DNA from: Pedobacter schmidteae
Lineage (GTDB): Bacteria; Bacteroidota; Bacteroidia; Sphingobacteriales; Sphingobacteriaceae
Direction: 5' to 3'
Assembly: GCA_945906015.1 (NCBI GenBank)
Contig: CAMDQV010000157.1
Span: 1-5,365 of the forward strand
DNA: 5,365 nucleotides
Position numbers and translations under genes: made by a program. Below, one piece after another: positions 1-5,365 of this stretch (positions are counted from its first letter, which is position 1; each line of letters opens with the position of its first letter). The notes under the pieces are model-generated. The model was not told where the DNA came from and made no database searches. It saw nothing but the letters and a program-made list of their open reading frames with translations.

Positions 1-809
1 TCAGAGCTTGTTAAAACCTGCTGATCAAGGATCTTACTAAAGATACCTTCAATTTCAGCATCTGTATATTCTTCACAGTAAAGCTGCTCTAGGCCATGGT
101 CAGAAACAGTACAACCATGCTGAGCAAAAAAATCATGCCTGCCTTTTAAAGCAGCTAAAAATTGATTGAAATTAGTTATTTGCTGCCCTGAAATTGCGCC
201 AAGTTTTTTTATATAGGAATTTAACTCCGGAACATTATCTGCATTCATTGCCTTATCGGGTCTGAATGATGGCAAAACCTTTACTGAAAACCCATCAGCC
301 TTGATTTTTTGATGAAATAAAAGATCATCAAGAGGGTCATCGGTTGTTCCAATACTTTCAACATTCATCTTTTGAATCAGTCTGCGAACAGAATATTCAG
401 GAGTTTGAAGTTTAGCCGTACAGTCATCATAGATCTTTTTTGCAGTTGCTGGCGAAAGAATATCATACACATCAAAATACCGCTGTAGTTCCAAGTGTGT
501 CCAATGATACAAGGGATTTCGTAAGGTATATGGAACGGTTTCAGCCCATTTTTCAAATTTTTCATAATCGCTTGCATCTCCTGTAATATATTTTTCAGGA
601 ATGCCATTGGCGCGCATGGCGCGCCATTTATAATGATCGCCATACAACCAGATTTGTGTCAAATTTTTGAAGTTTGAATCATCTGCGATCTGGTTTGGAG
701 GCAGATGGCAATGATAATCTATGATTGGTAATTTTGCAGCAAAATTATGATAAAGTGTTTTTGCTGTGTTGGTTTCAAGTAAAAAGTCTTGATCTAAAAA
801 AATTTTCAT
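1..809 (-). CDS. uxaC: Glucuronate isomerase, N-terminal part (runs off left edge)
   Basis: Glucuronate isomerase (uronate isomerase) interconverts D-glucuronate and D-fructuronate, and galacturonate and tagaturonate, in the cytoplasm as the first step of hexuronate catabolism. The frame is open from the start at 809 to the window edge, giving 269 residues of a family usually near 470. The translation opens MKIFLDQDFLL and carries the amidohydrolase-type metal motif DYHCHLPP, with H33 and H35 as the expected metal ligands. The family landmarks IWLYGDHYKWRAMR, TGDASDYEKFEKWAETVPYT and NPLYHWTHLEL follow, then a TTDDP motif near residue 162. An in-frame ATG lies nine codons upstream at 836, but the family normally begins with MKxFxDExFLL, so 809 is preferred. 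No Shine-Dalgarno is visible, as is usual in Bacteroidota. It is not functionally tied to the sulfur genes upstream. Identification is by recognised family sequence and is very secure. Confidence 0.95.
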   Translation of the reverse strand, partial: MKIFLDQDFLLETNTAKTLYHNFAAKLPIIDYHCHLPPNQIADDSNFKNLTQIWLYGDHYKWRAMRANGIPEKYITGDASDYEKFEKWAETVPYTLRNPLYHWTHLELQRYFDVYDILSPATAKKIYDDCTAKLQTPEYSVRRLIQKMNVESIGTTDDPLDDLLFHQKIKADGFSVKVLPSFRPDKAMNADNVPELNSYIKKLGAISGQQITNFNQFLAALKGRHDFFAQHGCTVSDHGLEQLYCEEYTDAEIEGIFSKILDQQVLTSS

Positions 810-953
810 CTGCTTTGTAAATCTGATAAGGCTCATACATAAGTGCCAGATTCAGAAAAGCAATATCGTAAAATTTCTTTTGTGATATTAAATAATAAAA
901 GAAGAATTTTTGTGCATCAAAGAGGCCCGATTAGACAAAAGAAGCTAGTAATT

Positions 954-1367
954 TTAATGAGGTAGTTTATTTTTTAACACACCATATAGATAAGTACCTA
1001 CAAGCGCAAAAAAGAAAACTATTGCCATTGCCCAATATCCATAACCCACATTAACTACCATTGGTCCGGGGCAAGCTCCACTAAGCGCCCAGCCAAGTCC
1101 GAAAATACTGCCTCCTAAAAGATATCTACTTACTGACTTGTCTTTCGGACTAAACACGATCTGATTGCCCTGATAATCGCGAATTTTAAACTTCTTGATT
1201 AAAGCAACCCCGCTTACTCCCAATGTTACGGCTGTTCCAATAATTCCATACATGTGAAAGGCCTGAAAACGGAACATTTCCTGAATTCTAAACCACGAAA
1301 CAGCTTCAGATTTGGTCATTACAATGCCAAAAACTATACCCAGTAAAAGGAATTTTATAAATTTCAT
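954..1367 (-). CDS. YeeE/YedE family transporter subunit, second half (PmpB/DUF6691-like)
   Basis: This is a 137-residue integral membrane protein, the second member of a split YeeE/YedE transporter pair. Full-length YeeE/YedE proteins such as bacterial TsuA take up thiosulfate, and the paired half-size forms (PmpA/PmpB in Serratia) are predicted carriers of sulfur-containing compounds. The sequence shows a membrane segment at residues 4-18 and the family stretch WFRIQEMFRFQAFHMYG at 25-41. Further segments lie at 41-56 and 84-103, then the signature GACPGP at 97-102, whose C99 is the likely sulfur-relay cysteine, and a last helix at 110-130. The start at 1367 lies 3 bases after the stop of the upstream partner, so the two are surely co-transcribed and probably assemble together. 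The substrate is inferred from family and neighbours: thiosulfate or a persulfide is more likely than sulfate. No recognisable terminator follows the stop. Confidence 0.9.
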   Translation of the reverse strand: MKFIKFLLLGIVFGIVMTKSEAVSWFRIQEMFRFQAFHMYGIIGTAVTLGVSGVALIKKFKIRDYQGNQIVFSPKDKSVSRYLLGGSIFGLGWALSGACPGPMVVNVGYGYWAMAIVFFFALVGTYLYGVLKNKLPH

Positions 1368-1370
1368 CGA

Positions 1371-1928
1371 TTAAAATAGTAAAGGCATAATTAAAAATGT
1401 CATAATCAATCCTCCAGCAAAAAAGCCTATTACGGCAATCAATGATGGTATTTGCAGATCAGACAAACCACTAATCGCATGCCCTGAAGTACAACCATTG
1501 GCATAACGGGAACCAAAACCAACCATAAGACCTCCAAAGGAAAGAATCATGAAACCTTTTAAGGAGAGCATGGCCTCTAAACTAAAGATTTCTGCTGGCT
1601 GTAAAGATTCGGGTGCGGCAATTCCAAGCTTGGATAGATCGTCAATAGTTGACTGTGCAATGTGCACTGGTATATCTGTAGAAAGAAATTGTTTAGTTAA
1701 AAACCCTCCTAAAATTGCACCTATAAGAAAGACCAGATTCCACATTTGGCTTTTCCAGTTGAAATCAAAAAATTTATTCGTTTTACCCAAACCTACAGCT
1801 GAGCAGATAGTTTTAAGATTTGACGAAAACCCGAATGACTGTCCAAAAAATATAAGGAAGAACATTATTGCAGCAATCATCGCTCCCGAAAACCACCAAG
1901 ACCAAGGTTGTGTTAGCAATTCAATCAT
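1371..1928 (-). CDS. YeeE/YedE family transporter subunit, first half (PmpA-like)
   Basis: This is a 185-residue membrane protein of the YeeE/YedE sulfur-transport family and partner of the smaller subunit encoded 3 bases downstream. Hydrophobic segments lie at about residues 12-30, 64-78, 122-140 and 160-183. The family signature GCTSGH occupies 145-150, preceded by the glycine-rich FGGLMVGFGSRYAN. C146 in that motif and C42 in LKTICSA are candidates for the conserved cysteines that pass thiosulfate through the channel in the characterised YeeE protein. The region at 82-118 is polar and probably faces outside or forms a loop. The start at 1928 follows the stop of a 51-residue membrane ORF by 13 bases, so these three membrane genes form one transcriptional unit. 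Family assignment is firm. The direction of transport and the exact substrate cannot be read from sequence, although the persulfide dioxygenase upstream argues for reduced sulfur. Confidence 0.92.
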   Translation of the reverse strand: MIELLTQPWSWWFSGAMIAAIMFFLIFFGQSFGFSSNLKTICSAVGLGKTNKFFDFNWKSQMWNLVFLIGAILGGFLTKQFLSTDIPVHIAQSTIDDLSKLGIAAPESLQPAEIFSLEAMLSLKGFMILSFGGLMVGFGSRYANGCTSGHAISGLSDLQIPSLIAVIGFFAGGLIMTFLIMPLLF

Positions 1929-1941
1929 TTTTTATCGTTTA

Positions 1942-2097
1942 TTAGAATGAAATAGGATAGACCAGCGTGGCACCCAATCCTAAAAGTATAAAAATAAGAA
2001 TCAATAATGGCAAAGCAGAGCCAAGAGCTACCATTAAAATTGCCATTGCCTGTAAAAGCATAGCAAATGGATATTTGTTTTTTTCTAAGCCTTGCAT
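1942..2097 (-). CDS. Small hydrophobic membrane protein, 51 residues, unrecognised
   Basis: An ATG at 2097 opens a 51-codon frame ending in TAA at 1942, directly before the YeeE/YedE pair with 13 bases between. The protein starts with a short charged, hydrophilic end (MQGLEKNKYP) and is then almost entirely hydrophobic to its C-terminus. A Gly-Ser-Ala-Leu-Pro break at about residues 26-30 suggests a helical hairpin of two membrane segments, roughly 11-26 and 30-47, and the tail is YPISF. The positive residues before the first helix suggest the N-terminus stays in the cytoplasm. I do not recognise the family. It has some of the feel of the small DUF2892-type membrane proteins found beside rhodanese genes, but lacks their usual landmarks. 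The tight spacing, the same strand and the absence of any overlapping gene support it as real. A role as accessory subunit to the transporter is inference from position only. Confidence 0.7.
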   Translation of the reverse strand: MQGLEKNKYPFAMLLQAMAILMVALGSALPLLILIFILLGLGATLVYPISF

Positions 2098-2135
2098 ATC
2101 ACTCTAATTTAAGAATTAAAATCAGGGTATCTTAA

Positions 2136-2173
2136 ACAAAACAAGGGGAAGCTGCTGGCCTCCATTGTTTTGT
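2136..2173 (-). terminator. Intercistronic hairpin after the persulfide dioxygenase gene
   Basis: The minus-strand transcript can fold a 9-bp outer stem (ACAAAACAA with UUGUUUUGU, 2165-2173 with 2136-2144), a 1x2 internal loop, a 5-bp inner stem (GGAGG with CUUCC, one G-U pair) and a 7-nt loop. It starts about 30 bases after the dioxygenase stop and about 40 bases before the small membrane ORF. Its 3' arm is U-rich and is followed by UUAAG, so it could be a leaky intrinsic terminator. It could equally be a processing or stabilising hairpin that sets different levels for the enzyme and the transporter genes. The fold was paired by eye and its energy was not computed. Confidence 0.55.
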
Positions 2174-2203
2174 AGTATATAGGTGTATAGATAAGGATCG
2201 TAA

Positions 2204-3619
2204 TTATGACTGCATGATTTTGCTTTGGCAAATAAAGTCCGTTGTTGGAACATTAGTACTGCTTATTGCTCCAAATCCTCCTGCTATTTCAGTAAAGTTT
2301 CTAAACCCGCGAGCTTGAAGGATCGATGCTGCCATCATGCTTCTGTATCCACCGGCACAATGTAAAAAGAAGTGCTCTTTAGGATTAACATCTTTTATCC
2401 AGTCATTAATATAGGCCAGAGGTCTGTTATAGGCATCTTCAACATGCTCAGCGGCATATTCACTTTCGCGTCTAACATCAACAACTTTGTCTGTACCAAT
2501 TTTTACTTCATTGGCAAACTGTTCTGCAGTAATACGATCTACAATATCCGCCTCTTTTCCTGCTTCTAGCCAAGCCTTAAAACCACCTTTTAAATGACCA
2601 ATAACATGATCAAATCCAACACGGCTTAAACGGGTAACCGTCTCTTCCTCTTTACCTTGATCTGTTACCAAGAGTATGGGCTGTTTTACATCTATGATCA
2701 GAGTGCCAACCCATGGCGCAAAATCGCCAGTTAAACCAATGTTTATAGATTGAGGAATAAATCCGCGGTAAAATAGTGTGTTATCTCGGGTATCTAGGAT
2801 CAGGGCATCGGTAGATTCAGCTGCAAGTTCAAATTCATCAGCACTTAAGGCTTTCATTCCCTGACTAAGAACAGTCTCAAAACTTTCATATCCTTTTTTG
2901 TTCATGGCCACGTTTAATCCAAAATAGGCTGGTGGCGGAAGCAAGCCTTCTGTAACTGCTTTAATGAATGATTCTCTATCTGGCTGATTTAAAGCATAAT
3001 TAACGCGCTTTTGATTTCCCAAAGAGTCGACTGTTTCTTTCATCATATTTTTACCGCAGGCACTACCAGCCCCATGAGCAGGATAAACGATCACATCATC
3101 AGCTAATGGCATAATCTTATTCAATAGGCTATCATAAAGTAAGCCGGCAAGCTCATCCTGCGTAATATGAGCAGCTTTCTGAGCAAGGTCAGGGCGACCA
3201 ACATCGCCTAAAAATAGGGTGTCGCCACTAAAAATACAATGATCCTTACCCTGTTCATCCTTTAATAAAAAAGTAGTGCTTTCCATGGTATGGCCCGGAG
3301 TATGCAAAACCTGAATGATTATATCGCCAATCTTAAATTCCTGGCCATCAACTGCAGAGATACAATCAAATTCACAGGCAGCATTCGGACCATAAACAAT
3401 CGGGGCACCAGTTTCTTTACTAAGATCTACATGCCCACTTACAAAATCAGCATGAAAATGCGTTTCAAAAATATATTTTAATTTAACCCCGTCTTTGCTG
3501 AGCCTGCTTAAATATGGCGCCACTTCACGTAGCGGGTCTATTATGGCAGCTTCGCCATTGCTAGTTATGTAATAAGCACCCTGTGCCAAACATCCGGTAT
3601 AAATCTGTTCTATATTCAT
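2204..3619 (-). CDS. Persulfide dioxygenase-rhodanese fusion (CstB/Blh-like), MBL fold
   Basis: This cytoplasmic enzyme has three domains, as CstB has. Residues 1-240 (counted from 3619) are a metallo-beta-lactamase domain of the persulfide dioxygenase type. It carries THFHADFVSGH with H54, H56 and D58, then H110 in HTPGHT and D133 in SGDTL. F59 replaces the histidine that would bind a second metal, consistent with the single-iron 2-His-1-Asp site of this family. Residues about 258-355 form a rhodanese fold whose catalytic loop reads LLVTDQGKEEE, with no cysteine. Residues about 362-460 form a second rhodanese with HCAGGYRS, where C421 is the likely active cysteine. Known relatives oxidise persulfide to sulfite, and the rhodanese can then form thiosulfate. 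An alternative ATG at 3625 gives two more residues. I prefer 3619 because relatives begin MxIEQIYTGCLAQG and because its distance from the promoter element equals that of the neighbouring permease gene. Confidence 0.95.
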   Translation of the reverse strand: MNIEQIYTGCLAQGAYYITSNGEAAIIDPLREVAPYLSRLSKDGVKLKYIFETHFHADFVSGHVDLSKETGAPIVYGPNAACEFDCISAVDGQEFKIGDIIIQVLHTPGHTMESTTFLLKDEQGKDHCIFSGDTLFLGDVGRPDLAQKAAHITQDELAGLLYDSLLNKIMPLADDVIVYPAHGAGSACGKNMMKETVDSLGNQKRVNYALNQPDRESFIKAVTEGLLPPPAYFGLNVAMNKKGYESFETVLSQGMKALSADEFELAAESTDALILDTRDNTLFYRGFIPQSINIGLTGDFAPWVGTLIIDVKQPILLVTDQGKEEETVTRLSRVGFDHVIGHLKGGFKAWLEAGKEADIVDRITAEQFANEVKIGTDKVVDVRRESEYAAEHVEDAYNRPLAYINDWIKDVNPKEHFFLHCAGGYRSMMAASILQARGFRNFTEIAGGFGAISSTNVPTTDFICQSKIMQS

Positions 3620-3638
3620 ATTCATAAATTCTACACTA

Positions 3639-3684
3639 CAAAAATCTGTATTTTTCTATCCTAAGTTTGTAACATTTGTTGCAA
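3639..3684 (-). promoter_or_regulatory. Candidate Crp/Fnr-type operator plus -7 element for the dioxygenase gene
   Basis: The plus strand reads TTGTAAC-ATTT-GTTGCAA at 3667-3684, an 18-bp palindrome with one mismatch per arm. Reading on the minus strand, 20 bases follow and then GATTTTTG at 3639-3646, close to the Bacteroidota -7 consensus TAnnTTTG, followed by TAG. No TTTG is present at the expected -33 position, which the palindrome's proximal arm overlaps. The palindrome centre would sit near -40, as in class II activation by Crp/Fnr proteins. The same layout with identical spacing recurs before the permease gene. The regulator is inferred and its gene is not in the window. Confidence 0.6.
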
Positions 3685-3720
3685 TCAAAAAAGCCGGCAA
3701 AATTTGTATTGATTTCCATA

Positions 3721-4539
3721 TTAATGCCCTCCACCTAAAAAAGAGGGAAAAAGCTCTTTGATAAAAATATAAACACCCATGATCAATACAAACCAGCCAA
3801 ATGATTTTTTGAGTTTATCGCTAGTAATTTTCTTGGAAAGGAATATTCCAATAAAAATTCCGATACCTGCAAGACCGGTAAAGGTTCCAAGAAGTGACCA
3901 GTCAATAAGCTGGTCGCCCTGAAGATCACCTATAAATCCAATCAGAGATTTTGCAGCAATAATAAAGAGAGATGTTCCTACGGCAAGCTGCATTGGCATA
4001 CGTGCTAAAATAACGAGCGCTGGAATGATCAAAAATCCACCACCAGCACCAACTAAACCGGTAAGCAAACCAACAACTGAGCCTTCTAATAAAATCAAGG
4101 GATAATTATAATGCAGGGGGTTATCTTCAGGTTCATCAGTCTCTTTTCCAGGCCTGATCATACTTACAGAGGCTAATATCATCACGATTGCAAAAAGAAC
4201 CATGATACCAATCGGTTTTGTAATAACCAGAGATCCTATTGAAAATAATTGATCAGGAATTAAGGGTACCAACCACATTCGAGTGATATAAACAGCAGCT
4301 ATGGATGGAATCCCAAAGATAAAAACTGTTTTAAAATCGGCTCTTTTTTGCATTGCACTTTGCAGGCCGCCAACCAAAGCAGTAAAACCCACAATAAATA
4401 ATGAATAGGCTGTTGCTAATATCGGATTGACCCCCATTACATAAACCAGAATGGGCACAGTAAGAATAGAACCACCGCTACCAATCAGCCCAAGTGAAAC
4501 ACCAACAACTACCGCAAGAATGTAACCTAATATTTCCAT
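3721..4539 (-). CDS. TSUP family anion permease (TauE/SafE sulfite exporter-like)
   Basis: This is a 272-residue inner-membrane protein of the TSUP (TauE/SafE) family, which moves sulfite, thiosulfate, sulfoacetate and related organosulfur anions. The family's internal duplication is plain: GLIGSGGSILTVPILVYVMG at residues 17-36 opens the first half, and GLVGAGGGFLIIPALVIL at 161-178 opens the second. Around eight membrane segments can be traced, with a charged cytoplasmic-type loop RPGKETDEPEDNP at 129-141 dividing the halves. The length is normal for the family. The start at 4539 has GGGAG 12 bases upstream (4552-4556), a rather distant Shine-Dalgarno. It has its own promoter candidate at 4559-4604, matching that of the dioxygenase gene, which begins 101 bases past its stop. 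In the S. aureus cst locus a TauE protein likewise accompanies CstB, so export of sulfite or thiosulfate is the most plausible role. The direction is not readable from sequence. Confidence 0.93.
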   Translation of the reverse strand: MEILGYILAVVVGVSLGLIGSGGSILTVPILVYVMGVNPILATAYSLFIVGFTALVGGLQSAMQKRADFKTVFIFGIPSIAAVYITRMWLVPLIPDQLFSIGSLVITKPIGIMVLFAIVMILASVSMIRPGKETDEPEDNPLHYNYPLILLEGSVVGLLTGLVGAGGGFLIIPALVILARMPMQLAVGTSLFIIAAKSLIGFIGDLQGDQLIDWSLLGTFTGLAGIGIFIGIFLSKKITSDKLKKSFGWFVLIMGVYIFIKELFPSFLGGGH

Positions 4540-4558
4540 AATGTTTTTTATCTCCCTA

Positions 4559-4604
4559 CAAAGATCATACTAGCAAAAAGGAATTATTGTTACAAAAGTT
4601 ACAC
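4559..4604 (-). promoter_or_regulatory. Candidate Crp/Fnr-type operator plus -7 element for the TSUP gene
   Basis: The plus strand reads TTGTTAC-AAAA-GTTACAC at 4587-4604, an imperfect 18-bp palindrome of the same class as the one before the dioxygenase gene. On the minus strand it is followed after exactly 20 bases by GATCTTTG (4559-4566) and then TAG, and after a further 16 bases by the start codon. The operator centre lies near -40 if GATCTTTG is the -7 element. The spacer sequence is unlike that of the other promoter (3 of 20 positions match), while GATnTTTGTAG matches at 10 of 11, which argues for function and not a copied block. Confidence 0.6.
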
Positions 4605-4649
4605 TTAGAAAACATAAAATAATTGGCTAAAGAAATAGAAGAGAGAATT

Positions 4650-4895
4650 TTATTCAATTGAAATGCCAATTAAATTACCATTCCATATGTTATAGCTGTT
4701 ATTAGGCCAAAAAAGACCTATCAGGCTCCTGAATATCAAATTATTTTTTGCCAGAAAAGCTAAGGCATGATCGTGCTCAATTGCACTCATTTCTGTGAAA
4801 ACTTTGGCAACATTCGGGTCTTTTTCATTTTCTGTAAGGATCTTATACAGAAAGCCAGTATCCACCTCTGTTTGTATATTTTTTAAAGTGATCAT
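4650..4895 (-). CDS. Truncated rubrerythrin/ferritin-like diiron domain protein (possible pseudogene)
   Basis: The 81-residue translation starts like the rubrerythrin domain found at the N-terminus of Bacteroidota VIT1/CCC1-type proteins: NIQTEVDTGFLYKILTENEK, then ExxH as E40-H41-D42-H43. E10, E40 and H43 are the expected ligands from helices A and B of a ferritin-like diiron site. Helices C and D, with the second glutamate and ExxH, are absent, as is any membrane domain. After about residue 53 the sequence (FRSLIGLFWPNNSYN and on) no longer resembles the family and soon stops. The following 110 bases contain the TSUP promoter, so the missing part is not simply in another frame. It is probably the decayed or truncated head of an iron or peroxide-handling gene. 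A functional half-domain that dimerises is possible but less likely. The start at 4895 has a second, out-of-frame ATG four bases upstream and no Shine-Dalgarno. Confidence 0.6.
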   Translation of the reverse strand: MITLKNIQTEVDTGFLYKILTENEKDPNVAKVFTEMSAIEHDHALAFLAKNNLIFRSLIGLFWPNNSYNIWNGNLIGISIE

Positions 4896-5113
4896 ACATA
4901 AAAGGGTTTACAGAGAGTTAGCAGAATTACAGGGGCAATTTAATTAAAATATACTAGCAAAGCCGTGTAATTGACTATGAAATATTCTTTTACGGGTAGT
5001 TTTAACGCAACCAAAAAAATGAAAATGACATGGAAATGAAAAGCAGTTTTGTAAAATAAAAGGTATCAATTTGATGAAAAATTAAATCAAAAACATATTT
5101 ATTTTATCCTAGC

Positions 5114-5365
5114 CTAGCTTAAATATCGCTTAGGAATTTCTGCGCCTGCAACATAATTGAGCTTTCCAATTTTACACATTTGATAAATATTGATTCTGAA
5201 ATCTGGACACGTACTTACAAAGCAATAGGCATCTGTTGGAGTAAAGCCGTATGAATTGATCAACCATTCCATCATAAAAACAGTTGCCTGATGAACTGCT
5301 TCTTCGAGCGGACGATAGGCATGTATAGCAATGATTGAATCTGGGGTTTCTATCCGTATTCCTGG
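5114..5365 (-). CDS. Acetamidase/formamidase family protein, C-terminal end (runs off right edge)
   Basis: The frame enters at 5365 and ends with TAG at 5114, giving the last 83 residues of a larger protein. The visible part resembles the C-terminus of the FmdA/AmdA family, which hydrolyses formamide or short amides to ammonia and the carboxylate. The sequence PDSIIAIHAYRPLEEAVHQA matches the family's ethIxtiGxxxdLdeA segment. It is followed by a helix with MMEWLINSYGFTPTDAYCFVS, equivalent to the usual LTPxDAYaLlS, and by DFRINIYQM, equivalent to aDLRItQvV. The normal ending is varied here: GKLNYVAGAEIPKRYLS, where IPK corresponds to the family's LPK. No active-site residues fall in this fragment, so the substrate is open. 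Identification rests on an aligned-by-eye C-terminal pattern. Nothing links it to the sulfur genes, and no clear terminator follows its stop. Confidence 0.75.
   Translation of the reverse strand, partial: PGIRIETPDSIIAIHAYRPLEEAVHQATVFMMEWLINSYGFTPTDAYCFVSTCPDFRINIYQMCKIGKLNYVAGAEIPKRYLS

Noticed and set aside
377..643. 88-codon minus-strand open frame inside the uxaC region
   Set aside because: It overlaps glucuronate isomerase in another frame, and uxaC carries all recognisable family motifs through this stretch.
807..836. Upstream in-frame ATG for uxaC at 836
   Set aside because: It adds nine residues not seen at the start of this family, and the ATG at 809 gives the usual MKxFxDxxFLL beginning.
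908..940. Possible terminator hairpin after the second YeeE/YedE gene (TTTTGT pairing with ACAAAA)
   Set aside because: Only six A/T-rich pairs across a loop of about 20 bases with no following U-run, which is expected by chance in AT-rich DNA.
1549..1950. 133-codon open frame on the plus strand
   Set aside because: It is antisense to the YeeE/YedE first-half gene and the end of the small ORF, has no family resemblance, and is explained as a shadow of the minus-strand coding frame.
3687..3698. GCCGGC followed by six T on the minus strand after the TSUP gene, resembling a terminator
   Set aside because: The GCCGGC palindrome has no loop and cannot form a hairpin stem of useful length, so it is not a credible intrinsic terminator.
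4567..4961. 11-bp direct repeat ATACTAGCAAA at 4567-4577 and 4951-4961
   Set aside because: Several 11-mer repeats are expected by chance in a window of this size and composition. The second copy has no operator or -7 element at the spacing seen with the first.
4896..5113. 218-base spacer examined for a small gene, RNA or further copy of the operator
   Set aside because: No ORF of plausible size, no strong hairpin and no TTGTAAC-N4-GTTACAA-like site was found on either strand.

Overview
The window looks like chromosomal DNA from a Bacteroidota bacterium, most likely a Sphingobacteriaceae (Pedobacter-like) relative. The signs are low GC, few Shine-Dalgarno sequences, TAnnTTTG-like -7 elements, and protein wording typical of that group. 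The taxonomy is inference from style and not from a database match. Every gene recognised reads on the minus strand, so the biological order runs from right to left.

Right edge (5365 to 5114): the last 83 residues of an acetamidase/formamidase family protein. A 218-base spacer (4896-5113) follows, in which I see no gene or convincing RNA. Next is an 81-residue ORF (4895-4650) holding only the first half of a rubrerythrin/ferritin-like diiron domain, probably a truncated remnant.

Centre (4604 to 954): a sulfur-handling locus. In transcription order it holds a TSUP (TauE/SafE) anion permease (4539-3721), a CstB/Blh-like persulfide dioxygenase fused to a dead and a live rhodanese (3619-2204), a previously easy-to-miss 51-residue membrane ORF (2097-1942), and a split YeeE/YedE transporter pair (1928-1371 and 1367-954). 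The working model is that persulfide or thiosulfate sulfur moves through the YeeE/YedE pair, the dioxygenase oxidises persulfide to sulfite, the rhodanese can turn sulfite plus persulfide into thiosulfate, and the TSUP protein moves sulfite or thiosulfate across the membrane. This resembles the cst locus of Staphylococcus aureus and the bigR/blh locus of Agrobacterium and Xylella. No sulfide:quinone reductase and no CstR- or BigR-like repressor is present in the window.

The most interesting signal is regulatory. The permease gene and the dioxygenase gene each have an 18-bp imperfect palindrome of the type TTGTAAC-N4-GTTACAA, then exactly 20 bp, then GATnTTTGTAG, then the start codon at exactly the same distance. 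The 20-bp spacers themselves are not alike, so this looks like selected promoter geometry and not a recent copy. It fits a Crp/Fnr-family activator working from about -40. A 38-nt hairpin between the dioxygenase and the small membrane ORF may divide the locus into two expression levels.

Left edge (809 to 1): the first 269 residues of glucuronate isomerase UxaC, which runs off the window and is unrelated to the sulfur genes. The 144-base spacer between it and the YeeE/YedE pair shows no clear promoter or terminator.
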